Source: a virus. Taken from it: a stretch of 29,306 nucleotides of DNA. Where the stretch lies: positions 1-29,306 of IMG/VR virus record IMGVR_UViG_3300031565_000252; one strand, 5' to 3'. This document shows, piece after piece, positions 7,890 through 15,900 of this stretch. Position 1 is the first letter of the stretch. Every line of letters starts with the position of its first letter. The notes beneath the pieces were generated by a model, which was not told where the DNA came from, ran no database searches, and was given only the letters and a program-made list of their open reading frames with translations. Made by a program: the position numbers and the translations under genes.

Positions 7890-8702
7890 ATGGCTTTTAC
7901 AAGAGATTGGAACGAATCAGCGCCGGATGGTAAGGACAATGCAAGTGCCGGTGATGACTCAATTAGAAATCTAAAAGTTGAGATGTCCGACCGGCTAAAG
8001 GATATGCTTTACGGTTTTATAGCCGGAGAGAACTCCTTAGCTCAGCATTTTCAATATATGCAATTTTACGAGCAATCAAGCGTAGCTCAGCCTTCTGCGG
8101 CTTATGGAAGGCTTTATTGCAAAGCGGTAAGTGGTAAGTGTGAGTTGTTCTGGCACGATGAGGATGGGGACGAGATACAACTAACAACTGGCGGCAAGTT
8201 GAATGGTGCGGTTTTGGCTAATGATTCTGTTGATAGCGCCCAATATGCTGCGGCCTCGATAGACAACGAACATTTGGCTGCCGATTGTGTCGATGGGACA
8301 AAGATAGCTGATGATTCGATAGATTCGGAACATTACGCTGCTGCTTCAATCGACAATGAACACTTAGGGGCGGATGTGATGCACGATGCCGAGGGCGGGT
8401 ACAACCAATGCGATGTCGATGGCACAAAGACAAAGGTTTACACGAAATACCTTACGGGTACAACCGATGCTGACAGTGAAACAGCCGTAGCTCATGGCGT
8501 TACCGTAAGCAAAATTCTTCATGTCTCCGTGATAATTTATGACAGCGGCATCAGTAAGTATTCCGTTGCTGAATATAGAAGTACCAGCAGCACAACCCAG
8601 ACGTTCACCATTCGGTATGATGCAACTAATATTGTATTAACAAGTCTGGGTTCAACTGTTCAGGGTCAGGCGTACAGAATAAAGATAGATTATACGGCCT
8701 AA
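7890..8702 (+). CDS. Tail-fibre-type virion protein
   Basis: 270 residues. The N-terminal DWNESAPDG...DDSIRNLKVEMSDRLKDML segment (6-40) is a common opening of phage structural/fibre proteins. Residues about 109-162 contain two near-identical 24-residue blocks with a 30-residue period (NDSVDS.QYAAASIDNEHLAAD), the NDSVD-type spacer repeats that form fibre shafts. The C-terminal 90 residues (VYTKYLTGTTDADSE.AVAHGVTVSKILHVSV...) look like a compact beta-sandwich head. It probably forms a trimeric fibre or spike attached near the nozzle. It starts 12 nt after the adaptor with an AAAGGAG site. Confidence 0.73.
   Translation: MAFTRDWNESAPDGKDNASAGDDSIRNLKVEMSDRLKDMLYGFIAGENSLAQHFQYMQFYEQSSVAQPSAAYGRLYCKAVSGKCELFWHDEDGDEIQLTTGGKLNGAVLANDSVDSAQYAAASIDNEHLAADCVDGTKIADDSIDSEHYAAASIDNEHLGADVMHDAEGGYNQCDVDGTKTKVYTKYLTGTTDADSETAVAHGVTVSKILHVSVIIYDSGISKYSVAEYRSTSSTTQTFTIRYDATNIVLTSLGSTVQGQAYRIKIDYTA
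8216..8375 (+). repeat. Two in-frame 70-nt fibre shaft repeats
   Basis: Copies at about 8216-8285 and 8306-8375 (90-nt period) encode the two NDSVDS/DDSIDS blocks of the fibre protein. Protein identity is higher than DNA identity: many third positions differ, so this is an old duplication kept by selection. Confidence 0.8.
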
Positions 8703-8713
8703 GTAGTAGTAAT

Positions 8714-10351
8714 ATGCAACAGATACAGATAAAACCATTATTAGCGCCTCGCGGCGGGCTTCGATACGATTTGCCCGCCGACCTTATTTCAGAACTTGAG
8801 ATGAGCGACTGCCAGAACGTCTTTTTCGAGGACGGTCTGATAAAGAAACGCTACGGCTATGCGACTATGGGAAGCAATTTGCCGTTGGACGGAGCGGTCC
8901 TTGGTATGGACCAGTTTTATAAGTTTGACGGCAATAGTTGGCTTATCGTAATGACGGAGAACCAGATTTACCAGTGGATACCCGCTTCGGAAGTGTGGGA
9001 TTCGATAAGCGATGCGGAGGGCTTATACGGTGCAGGACTTTATGGAGCAGAGGCTTACGGGGCCAATGCCGGAAATCCTTTTACGGGAACGGATAGTGAC
9101 CTGTTTAGTTATGATTATATTCGTAAAAGTACGGAGACCGACCCCTGGTGGATTATGACCAACGGGGTAGACCCAATAAAAAAGTTTACCGGGACAGGCG
9201 CAATTTCCAACCTTATCAGTGATTATCCGACCGGGGTGGTAACTTTGCTCTCGAAGCACGTAATCGAGTTCAAAGACCATCTATTGCTCCTGGACGTAAC
9301 CGAGAACGGCAACAGGTATCCTCAAAGGGTCAGATGGTCGGATACGGCAGACCCGGAAGATTTTATAAACGGCAACGCAAGTTATCAGGATTTGCCCGGG
9401 GCCGACTGGGTTGTCGGGGCCATAAAGTTTAAGGGCGATTACCTCGTCATTTTTAAGGAGCGAAGTATTTGGGTGGGTTATGCGACCGGCGACACGGACA
9501 TTTTTCAATTTGACCGAAAAGTGTCAGGCACGGGCAGCCCGGCTGGTAGAACAATTGAATCTCTGGGCGATGAGATTATTTTTCTCGGCTGGGACGATGT
9601 GTATGTTTTTAACGGAATAGATTACGAGCCGATAGGAACGCCGATACAAAGACGATTATTTGCCACGTTGAACCCGGAAGAGATGGCCCGATGTTTCGGG
9701 GTAGTGATTGAAGAACAGAAGGAATACTGGCTTTTTGTGCCTTCAACAGATAAATCGCACATTTCAGGCGTCGGCCCTTCGACTTATCCCGACATAGCCT
9801 GGTGTTTCAATTATGACCTTAATAAATGGACGCGACATTCGTATAACGATTTTCTCACGATGTACGGATATTATGAGCTTGAGAGTACGAAAAAGTGGGA
9901 CGACCTTGTAGGGACCTGGGACGAGCAGACGTGGAGATGGGACGATAGAACGACCTTGCAGACTGCACCGACTAACTTATTCGGCGACAATGCCGGTAAC
10001 ATATACGAATATTCCCGCTCTGTTAATAACGAGGACGGCACGGCGATAGACGCCTGGTTTTCGACCAAAGACTTCAACCTTACTCAATTGATGGAACGGA
10101 TGTTTCTTTTCAGGATTGACATATATTACACAGGTCAGGGTCTCGACGTCCACTATTCAACAGACAAGGGCGGGAGCTGGACTTCTATAGGTTCGCTTTC
10201 CGCCAACAACGACCTTGAATCGGTACAGAGATTATTCTTTAGATTGAATTGCAATATGGTTCGTTTTCGGTTCAGGAACAATAGTTCAGGCCAACATTTT
10301 GAATTTTCGCGGGCAAACCTCTATTGGCAGCCCGCCGGAGGTAGATTGTAA
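8714..10351 (+). CDS. Tail nozzle-like beta-propeller protein
   Basis: 545 residues, almost entirely beta with many Trp/Tyr and repeated blades. The opening LLAPRGGLRYDLPADLI and DCQNVFFEDGLIKKRYGY (about 9-48) is the usual start of P22 gp10/SU10-like nozzle and stabilisation proteins, where a (D)GGL segment and N.....G...KR.G recur. Blade-like segments include YPQRVRWSDTADPEDF (about 202-217), GDEIIFLGWDDVYVFNG (about 288-304) and KEYWLFVPS (about 335-343). It would form the hexameric tail nozzle below the adaptor. It follows the fibre gene by 11 nt, and its stop overlaps the next ATG (TAATG). Family assignment is by pattern; it could instead be another tail-tube propeller. Confidence 0.72.
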   Translation: MQQIQIKPLLAPRGGLRYDLPADLISELEMSDCQNVFFEDGLIKKRYGYATMGSNLPLDGAVLGMDQFYKFDGNSWLIVMTENQIYQWIPASEVWDSISDAEGLYGAGLYGAEAYGANAGNPFTGTDSDLFSYDYIRKSTETDPWWIMTNGVDPIKKFTGTGAISNLISDYPTGVVTLLSKHVIEFKDHLLLLDVTENGNRYPQRVRWSDTADPEDFINGNASYQDLPGADWVVGAIKFKGDYLVIFKERSIWVGYATGDTDIFQFDRKVSGTGSPAGRTIESLGDEIIFLGWDDVYVFNGIDYEPIGTPIQRRLFATLNPEEMARCFGVVIEEQKEYWLFVPSTDKSHISGVGPSTYPDIAWCFNYDLNKWTRHSYNDFLTMYGYYELESTKKWDDLVGTWDEQTWRWDDRTTLQTAPTNLFGDNAGNIYEYSRSVNNEDGTAIDAWFSTKDFNLTQLMERMFLFRIDIYYTGQGLDVHYSTDKGGSWTSIGSLSANNDLESVQRLFFRLNCNMVRFRFRNNSSGQHFEFSRANLYWQPAGGRL

Positions 10352-10521
10352 TGGCTACAAAACCAGCACAAGGCGGAAGTACCGGAACGTGGGGTACTGA
10401 ATTAAATGCTCATCTTGAGGTCGAGCACGATGCGAACGGCAACCACGTTTACGTTGTCTGTAACGAAAACCAAGTGGTTTGCAATGAGAACCATGTAGTA
10501 TCTAATCCAGCCACATATTAG
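10351..10521 (+). CDS. Small fibre-tip-like protein (56 aa)
   Basis: 56 residues starting MATKPAQGGSTGTWGTELNAHLEVEHDANG. The GGSTGTWGTELN..L.VEHD..G.H pattern is a widespread motif of phage tail-fibre N-terminal regions, here as a stand-alone gene. The C-terminus has a 7-residue tandem repeat, VVCNENQ-VVCNENH-VVSN. The TAATG overlap with the nozzle-like gene and the 10-nt gap to the next gene support expression. It may be a small subunit that decorates the tail or a fragment split from a larger fibre gene. Confidence 0.65.
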   Translation: MATKPAQGGSTGTWGTELNAHLEVEHDANGNHVYVVCNENQVVCNENHVVSNPATY

Positions 10522-10531
10522 GAGATTTATT

Positions 10532-10942
10532 ATGGCGATTAACAATCCAAGTATCCAGAGTCACAACTCACCAACTTTATTGGGCAGTGTAGACTCAATA
10601 AATATGCAAACGGAAACGGTTACCACGCTTTATACCGTGCCCGTAGGCAAAGTATTCATTCCACACTTTATTATAATAAGGAATGTTTCAGCTTCCTTGG
10701 CGGGCTGTGTCCTGACATTTGGCCAGGTCGGCGCTCTCACGGATTTCCTTCCCAGCCAAACGCTGACAAATATCGACGCCGCTGGGGAAGCCGTTATTCT
10801 TCGACCCATTCCGTACGCGACGCCCGCGCTTGCAATAGTTCAATATACCGCCGGGGAGATTTTCCAAATGGACGTGGCAACTGCCTCAACGGGTGCGGCT
10901 ACGGCTACGGCAGAAGTATATGGGACGCTCGACGATGCCTAA
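10532..10942 (+). CDS. Small beta-rich virion protein
   Basis: 136 residues, hydrophobic and beta-rich (TVTTLYTVPVGKVFIPHFIIIRNVSASLAG), with Ala/Thr-rich C-terminus (TASTGAATATAEVYG). The pattern of a 'T.YTVPAGK.....' strand followed by II.N.S resembles small phage head or tail decoration proteins, but no family is assigned firmly. Good ribosome site AGGAG before the ATG. It overlaps the next gene by 8 nt. Confidence 0.65.
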   Translation: MAINNPSIQSHNSPTLLGSVDSINMQTETVTTLYTVPVGKVFIPHFIIIRNVSASLAGCVLTFGQVGALTDFLPSQTLTNIDAAGEAVILRPIPYATPALAIVQYTAGEIFQMDVATASTGAATATAEVYGTLDDA

Positions 10943-11282
10943 ATTTTTGAGAACACAACTGATACCGGCGGTATCGAAGATAAAGGATATTGCCTCTACA
11001 AGGGAATGGGCGGAGAAGATAACGGCTTTTCTTGACGCTACTTTTCGCAAAATCGCCGATATTCCGTTTAATCAATCGGGGTCTCTAACTGTCGCGGATT
11101 CCGGTACGGCAAATGTAGAGTTTTCTTTTACTCACCATCTTGGCCGAACTCCGGCAGGATTCATCGTAACCAAAAGCGATGCGGCGTGTTCTGTGTACGA
11201 TTCGGGAACTACCTGGACGACAACAACGATATATTTGAAATGCGATGCGGCCAATGTCGCATTAACGATAACCGTATTTTGA
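10935..11282 (+). CDS. Fibre- or receptor-domain-like virion protein
   Basis: 115 residues from the ATG at 10935; an upstream in-frame ATG at 10893 lies inside the previous gene. An N-terminal helical part (AVSKIKDIASTREWAEKITAFLDATFRKI) is followed by a beta domain with HHLGRTPAGFIVTKSDAA.SVYDSGTTWT..TIYLKCDAANVALTITVF, which matches the common small beta-sandwich (H.LG..P.G.IV...) seen at the ends of phage tail-fibre and baseplate proteins. Likely a virion component. The 8-nt overlap suggests coupling to the gene before it. Confidence 0.68.
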   Translation: MPKFLRTQLIPAVSKIKDIASTREWAEKITAFLDATFRKIADIPFNQSGSLTVADSGTANVEFSFTHHLGRTPAGFIVTKSDAACSVYDSGTTWTTTTIYLKCDAANVALTITVF

Positions 11283-11292
11283 GGCAACTGAA

Positions 11293-11469
11293 ATGGATAC
11301 TATTAAACAATTAAAACAGAGAATCGCAGATATTGATGATGATTATACTTTGATATTTGAACAACAAAAAGGCTCTTCGCTTTACATACTAAAAGCCATA
11401 GAGCCGGAAAAAAAAGGTCATGATATTAGAGGCACAATAGAAATTTTTCATCAATTTTTAAGAGGATAG
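11293..11469 (+). CDS. Small hypothetical protein (58 aa)
   Basis: 58 residues: MDTIKQLKQRIADIDDDYTL then a short beta-like region (LIFEQQKGSSLYILKAIE) and a helix (GTIEIFHQFLRG). It fills the 190-nt space between two virion genes and ends 4 nt before the next ATG region. The sequence is clearly AT-richer than its neighbours, which suggests a recent arrival. Ribosome site is weak (GAGGCAACTGAA). No family recognised. Confidence 0.5.
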   Translation: MDTIKQLKQRIADIDDDYTLIFEQQKGSSLYILKAIEPEKKGHDIRGTIEIFHQFLRG

Positions 11470-11473
11470 TACG

Positions 11474-12280
11474 ATGTCAATTTTTACCACCAAAGAAAAA
11501 ATTAAACAGGCGCCTGAATCATTCCCTGGTGCTGCGACGATGCGCAAGAATTTGGCGACGACGGCGGAGCCGGGGGCTTTAGAACGCCTCAAACTTGCAG
11601 GCACGGAATACCAGGGGCCTCTGGTAGCTGCTTTGAGCGAATTTGAAGAGACGGGATTACAGGGTTTGGAGGATTATCTCGGCCAGCCGCTTCCAACAGA
11701 AGGAACGATGTATAAAAGCGCGGTCGATGAGATTATGAAGACCCTAACCGGAGAATACGACCCTGCCGAAAGCGAATATTACAAAGCCTATAGAACAGGA
11801 GTTATGCGCGAGCTTGAGGAGTCCAAAGACCGATTAGCCGCCCGCGCTTCTGCGGGAGATAAGTTTTTCGGCGGCGGAAGAATTGCAACGGAAGGCGAGC
11901 TTGAGGAGTCGGCAATGGGCGACATGGCTATGGTTATGGGCCAATTGGCCGAAAGCGAAAGAGAACGCAGGCTCGGCGCCGTACCACAAGCCCTCGGTTT
12001 GACCCAGTATGGAGAAGAGGCCCAATTACAGAGGGTCGCCGCAAGTCAGCAATATGGCGAACTTCCCAGACTAATAGAGCAGGCGGAGATGGACGCCGAT
12101 TATCAGGAATGGATAAGGGCTTTGGGCGATTTGGGAATTGCACTCGATACGGCGACCGGATTAGCTACTTATCAACCAACTGCCGTTAAAACCGGCGGCG
12201 GTTTAACAGATTTGGGTATGGTTTTACTGGCTGGTTCCTCTGCTGCGGGTAGTTACTTCGGCAGTAAGCCTAAGGAATAA
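11474..12280 (+). CDS. Putative ejection/internal virion protein
   Basis: 268 residues, mainly helical with acidic and Ala/Leu-rich stretches, and a Gly-rich hydrophobic C-terminus (GGGLTDLGMVLLAGSSAAGSYFGS). The segment YDPAESEYYKAYRTGVMRELEESKDRLAARASAGDKFFGGGR (about 95-136) is of a type common in the genes just upstream of large ejection proteins in podovirus-like genomes. The GG-rich hydrophobic tail could contact membrane during DNA injection. Role is inferred from composition and position between the tail genes and the giant protein. Confidence 0.62.
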   Translation: MSIFTTKEKIKQAPESFPGAATMRKNLATTAEPGALERLKLAGTEYQGPLVAALSEFEETGLQGLEDYLGQPLPTEGTMYKSAVDEIMKTLTGEYDPAESEYYKAYRTGVMRELEESKDRLAARASAGDKFFGGGRIATEGELEESAMGDMAMVMGQLAESERERRLGAVPQALGLTQYGEEAQLQRVAASQQYGELPRLIEQAEMDADYQEWIRALGDLGIALDTATGLATYQPTAVKTGGGLTDLGMVLLAGSSAAGSYFGSKPKE

Positions 12281-12295
12281 AAAGGAGATTACATT

Positions 12296-12937
12296 ATGAT
12301 ACGAACACCAATTTATCAGCCACGAATACCTATAGGCAGGGGTGGCGGCGTTATAGATTTAAGCAGTAAGGAGAATGAAAGCAATCGCCTTATCGCCCAG
12401 GCCGTCGGAGAGATGTTTGGAAATATCGCTAAAGGTATGCAAAAACAGAAGGAACAGCCGGTTCAGGGCAAAATCGTTATGGCCGGTGATAAAGCCCTGC
12501 TAATCGACCCTTATACCGGCGAAACGATAAAAGAGATACCTATGCCGCCGGATAGTGGGCGTAAAGTTTTAGAGGAGCTCGCGAAAACCACTAAGGCCGC
12601 AGAAGGTATCCCCCAAGAAACACTTGAGCAGCCGATAATTGACGCAATAACCGAACCTTTGCGCCAAAAAGCTATTGGAACGGCTGGTTTTGAAGAATAT
12701 GAGATACCAGCCGAAAAACGCAGCAGGTTAGGTATCGACTGGTTGGCAAGGGATAAACCAGCTCGTACAGGGGTCCGCAAAAAGGGTGTTCAGCCCCAAG
12801 TCGCAGGCCCAGCCGAAGGCCCTGTCGAAAGCAAAACACGCCCACCACAACCAAAAGAATACCCCGATGCCGAATGGAGCGAGGAGCATCAAATGTGGAC
12901 AATCATCAAAAACGGCAGAATTATGGGAGTTAAGTAA
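12296..12937 (+). CDS. Hypothetical protein preceding the giant ejection protein
   Basis: 213 residues. The Gly/Pro/Arg-rich N-terminus (PRIPIGRGGGVIDLSSKEN) leads to a short helix and a beta turn with MAGDKALLIDPYTGETIKEIPMP. The C-terminus is Pro-rich and ends PDAEWSEEHQMWTIIKNGRIMGVK, a short aromatic beta motif also seen at the ends of phage virion proteins. Ribosome site AAAGGAG. The stop overlaps the giant gene's ATG (TAATG), so the two are translationally coupled. Probably a small partner packaged with it; no family recognised. Confidence 0.6.
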   Translation: MIRTPIYQPRIPIGRGGGVIDLSSKENESNRLIAQAVGEMFGNIAKGMQKQKEQPVQGKIVMAGDKALLIDPYTGETIKEIPMPPDSGRKVLEELAKTTKAAEGIPQETLEQPIIDAITEPLRQKAIGTAGFEEYEIPAEKRSRLGIDWLARDKPARTGVRKKGVQPQVAGPAEGPVESKTRPPQPKEYPDAEWSEEHQMWTIIKNGRIMGVK

Positions 12938-15900
12938 TGCCTTTAGTGGATTTAGGGCCGGTTAAAAAAAAAGAACTTATCGACCTCGGACCCGCCCCTA
13001 CCCCGATAACTGAAGCACTCAAAGAAACCGAACCAGACTTTCTGCGGATGCCCCCTGCCGATTTTGAGCCGAATGTGCCGAGCAAACTGGCCATTTCTCC
13101 CGGAATAGAACAGAAAGAAAAACCGATTGGTGTGATTGAATCTTTTAAGAGGGAAGGTGCTATCGGTGCGCTGAAACGTGCGCCGTTCAGTCCGTATAGA
13201 GGAGCTGAAGAAGCAGGATATTTACAGGCCCAAAAACGCCTCAAAGAAGGCAAGTACCCTTATGAGCCACGTTATGAGATGACCCCGATGGGCGGATATA
13301 CGATGGTGCGTCCCCGCAGAAGTCTTGAGCAGGATAAGGCTTTTGTCAGTCAATATGAAAAGAGAAAAGAAGAAGAACAGCGTAGAGGATTTACCATTCC
13401 CGCCCATATAGCGCAAGGTGTTGCCGAGTTACCTTCCTGGATGGCCGAAATCTATGCGACCGGCGGAATCGCTACTGGATTCAAAAAGGCTTTACCACGC
13501 ATCGCTACAAGAGCAGCCGTAGCTACAGGCTTGATGCCGCACCGTTTTAACGAAACTTATGGGAAATCCCGAATTGACCGGCCTAAAGAAAAACCCTCTG
13601 TCTCTATGGCAAAGGCTTACGGTTCGGTCTATATTGAAAACTTCTCCGAACTAACGGGAGAATTTTTAGTCAAAGGTGCAAAGCGATTGCTCGCTCCCGT
13701 ATGGAAAAAATTGCCCTTTGGCAAGAAGTTCATAACAAGTTTAGGAAAAGTCGCAGAGGAGTTAAAAGTTGTCAAATCGACAAAAGATTTTCTCAACAGA
13801 ATTTCAACAAGAGCGGGCTATAGTGGTTTATTGGCCGAAATCGGCGAAGAGAGAATTGCTACTATTATGCACTCCATCGCGGGCACAGAAGATTTTGGTG
13901 CCGGTCCCGATGCGAAATGGGACGAAAGATTAAAAGCCGGTATTTTGCAGGACTTACAGCCTCGTAATATCATTATCGAAACTGCGGTATTATCCGTCCC
14001 GGGTATGGCAAGATATGTGGCGGGCAAGGCTATGGCCAAACCGTTAGCCCCTAAAATCACTCCTGAACCACAACAACCGTCAGGAGAGAAGCGGAAGGCC
14101 ATTCGCGAGAAAGGAATCGAGGAGTATCGCGCCAAGGTAACAGAGCAAAAAGCCCAACAGTTAGCCAAAGAGCTTGAGAAAAGCCTGAATCTCAGTCCAG
14201 AAGCGGCTTTGAGAGTGGCCCGAAAGAAACTTGAGATTGACGCGGGAAAAGCCACCGAAGCCAAGGCAATAGAAACGGCTAAAACAGCCGCAGAGAGGGT
14301 CGAGAAGCCCCCTGTGCCTGCCGTACAGCCGTCAAAGACAGAAATAGCAGTCACAAGATTTGTTGACGAGATAAGTCTGAAAGTTCCGGGTCTAATAGTT
14401 AAAGAAGGAGATGCAACAGGCTTAACCTACACACAAGTCCAAAGTGGCCCAGCTAAAGGTATGATTCAACCAACTCTACATATCAACAAAAAACAGTTAA
14501 AATCTCGGTTGAATGAAGTCCAAGAAAGGGTAAGGCAAGAAAATCCAAATGCCACAGATGTGGAAATCCAAGAAGCACAGAACGAATGGATTGATAATGC
14601 TATAAAAGAAGAACTGATTCATATAGAACAACAGAAAGATGGTACAACTTCAAATATTGAATCGAAATGGGAGGCATTACCTAAAAAAACCAAGCAACGA
14701 ATACGATTATTATATGATAGAACTTTATTTGGAGACAAAGGAAGAATTGTATCTAATGAAGAGTTATATCTTGAATACGACCGAATTAAAAGACAAATTC
14801 AGTCAACAGGGACATTTACGGAAGCCATTTTGTTTGGAGATGAAGATGCTTTTGTATCTGGTTTAAGAAAAGCGATAACCGAGGAAACGGCTAAAACAGC
14901 CGCAGAGAGGGGGGTAGAAGAGCCACAGCCGCCCACAGAGACGCGAAAGCCCCCAGAAGCACCCAAGATAGCCCAAAAGCCAGAAATAAGCCCCGTAGAG
15001 GGGGAAGTAGATTATGAAAAAATAGCTATAGACCTTGGTGGGCGTTCCCACGCATTGCCGTTTCTACCAAAAGTTATTCGTACTTATGCAGAGCAAGGAA
15101 TAGAAAGAGGCCAGTTTGAATTAGAGCAATTAGTTGATAGGATGTCTGAGAGCGAGGGGGACTTGACAACAGGCAAAGTATTCAAAACGCCCGAATCGCC
15201 AGAAGCTGAAAGATACTTCAATGAAATGGATGCTGCTATACAAGAAGAATTAGGAATAACCCCCGCCGAGCCAGCCGTAGAGGGGGAAGTGGTTGTCACA
15301 GAAGTTACTCAGGAGATGAAAAAGCTACCTAAAGAAGAACGAATAGAACTTTTGGAATCATTCAGAGACGAAATTGTCGCATCTTTACCAGAAAAAGGAC
15401 CTGGCTTTGCTTTATTAGCTGGTGGAAGAATTAACTCGATGCTAATTAAAGCAGGTAAGGAATTAGGATTATCAAACGAGGAGGTCACAAAATTTCTAAT
15501 ATCTGTTACTCCGAGCGGGCAGCCCCCCTCCAAGCCAGCCCCCAAGATAGAGCCAGCCGTAGAGCCAGAGGCTAAGACCAAAGCGAAAGTAGGGAAAAAG
15601 AAAATATCAGCCAAAGACGAATTTAAGGTTGGCGATGTCGTAAACACAAAAGGGCAGTCAAATATGGCTGACCCTGTAACAATAAATGCGATACAAGGAA
15701 ATACTTTGAAATTTACTGATGCCAAAGGCGTTGAGTATGCTGGAATGGCCAGAGCGACTGTAAGACGACTTATTGAAGGTAGTAGTTGGGAAAGAGTCAG
15801 CGGCGAAGCCCTGAAAGCCCCAGCAGTAGAGCCAGAGGCTAAACCCCCAGCGAAAGAGAAAGAGTTTGAAATCGAACCCGGCAAATTTTATACACAGGCC

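Noticed and set aside
8216-8375. CRISPR-like repeats
   Set aside because: Only two imperfect copies inside a coding fibre gene; no CRISPR array exists in the window.
13818-14354. 178-codon minus-strand ORF, with similar long ones at 15309-15884 and 6538-7104
   Set aside because: They lie wholly opposite credible plus-strand coding sequence, have low-complexity Ser/Ala/Phe-rich products and no ribosome site; they are antisense shadows of Lys/Glu/Ala-rich genes.
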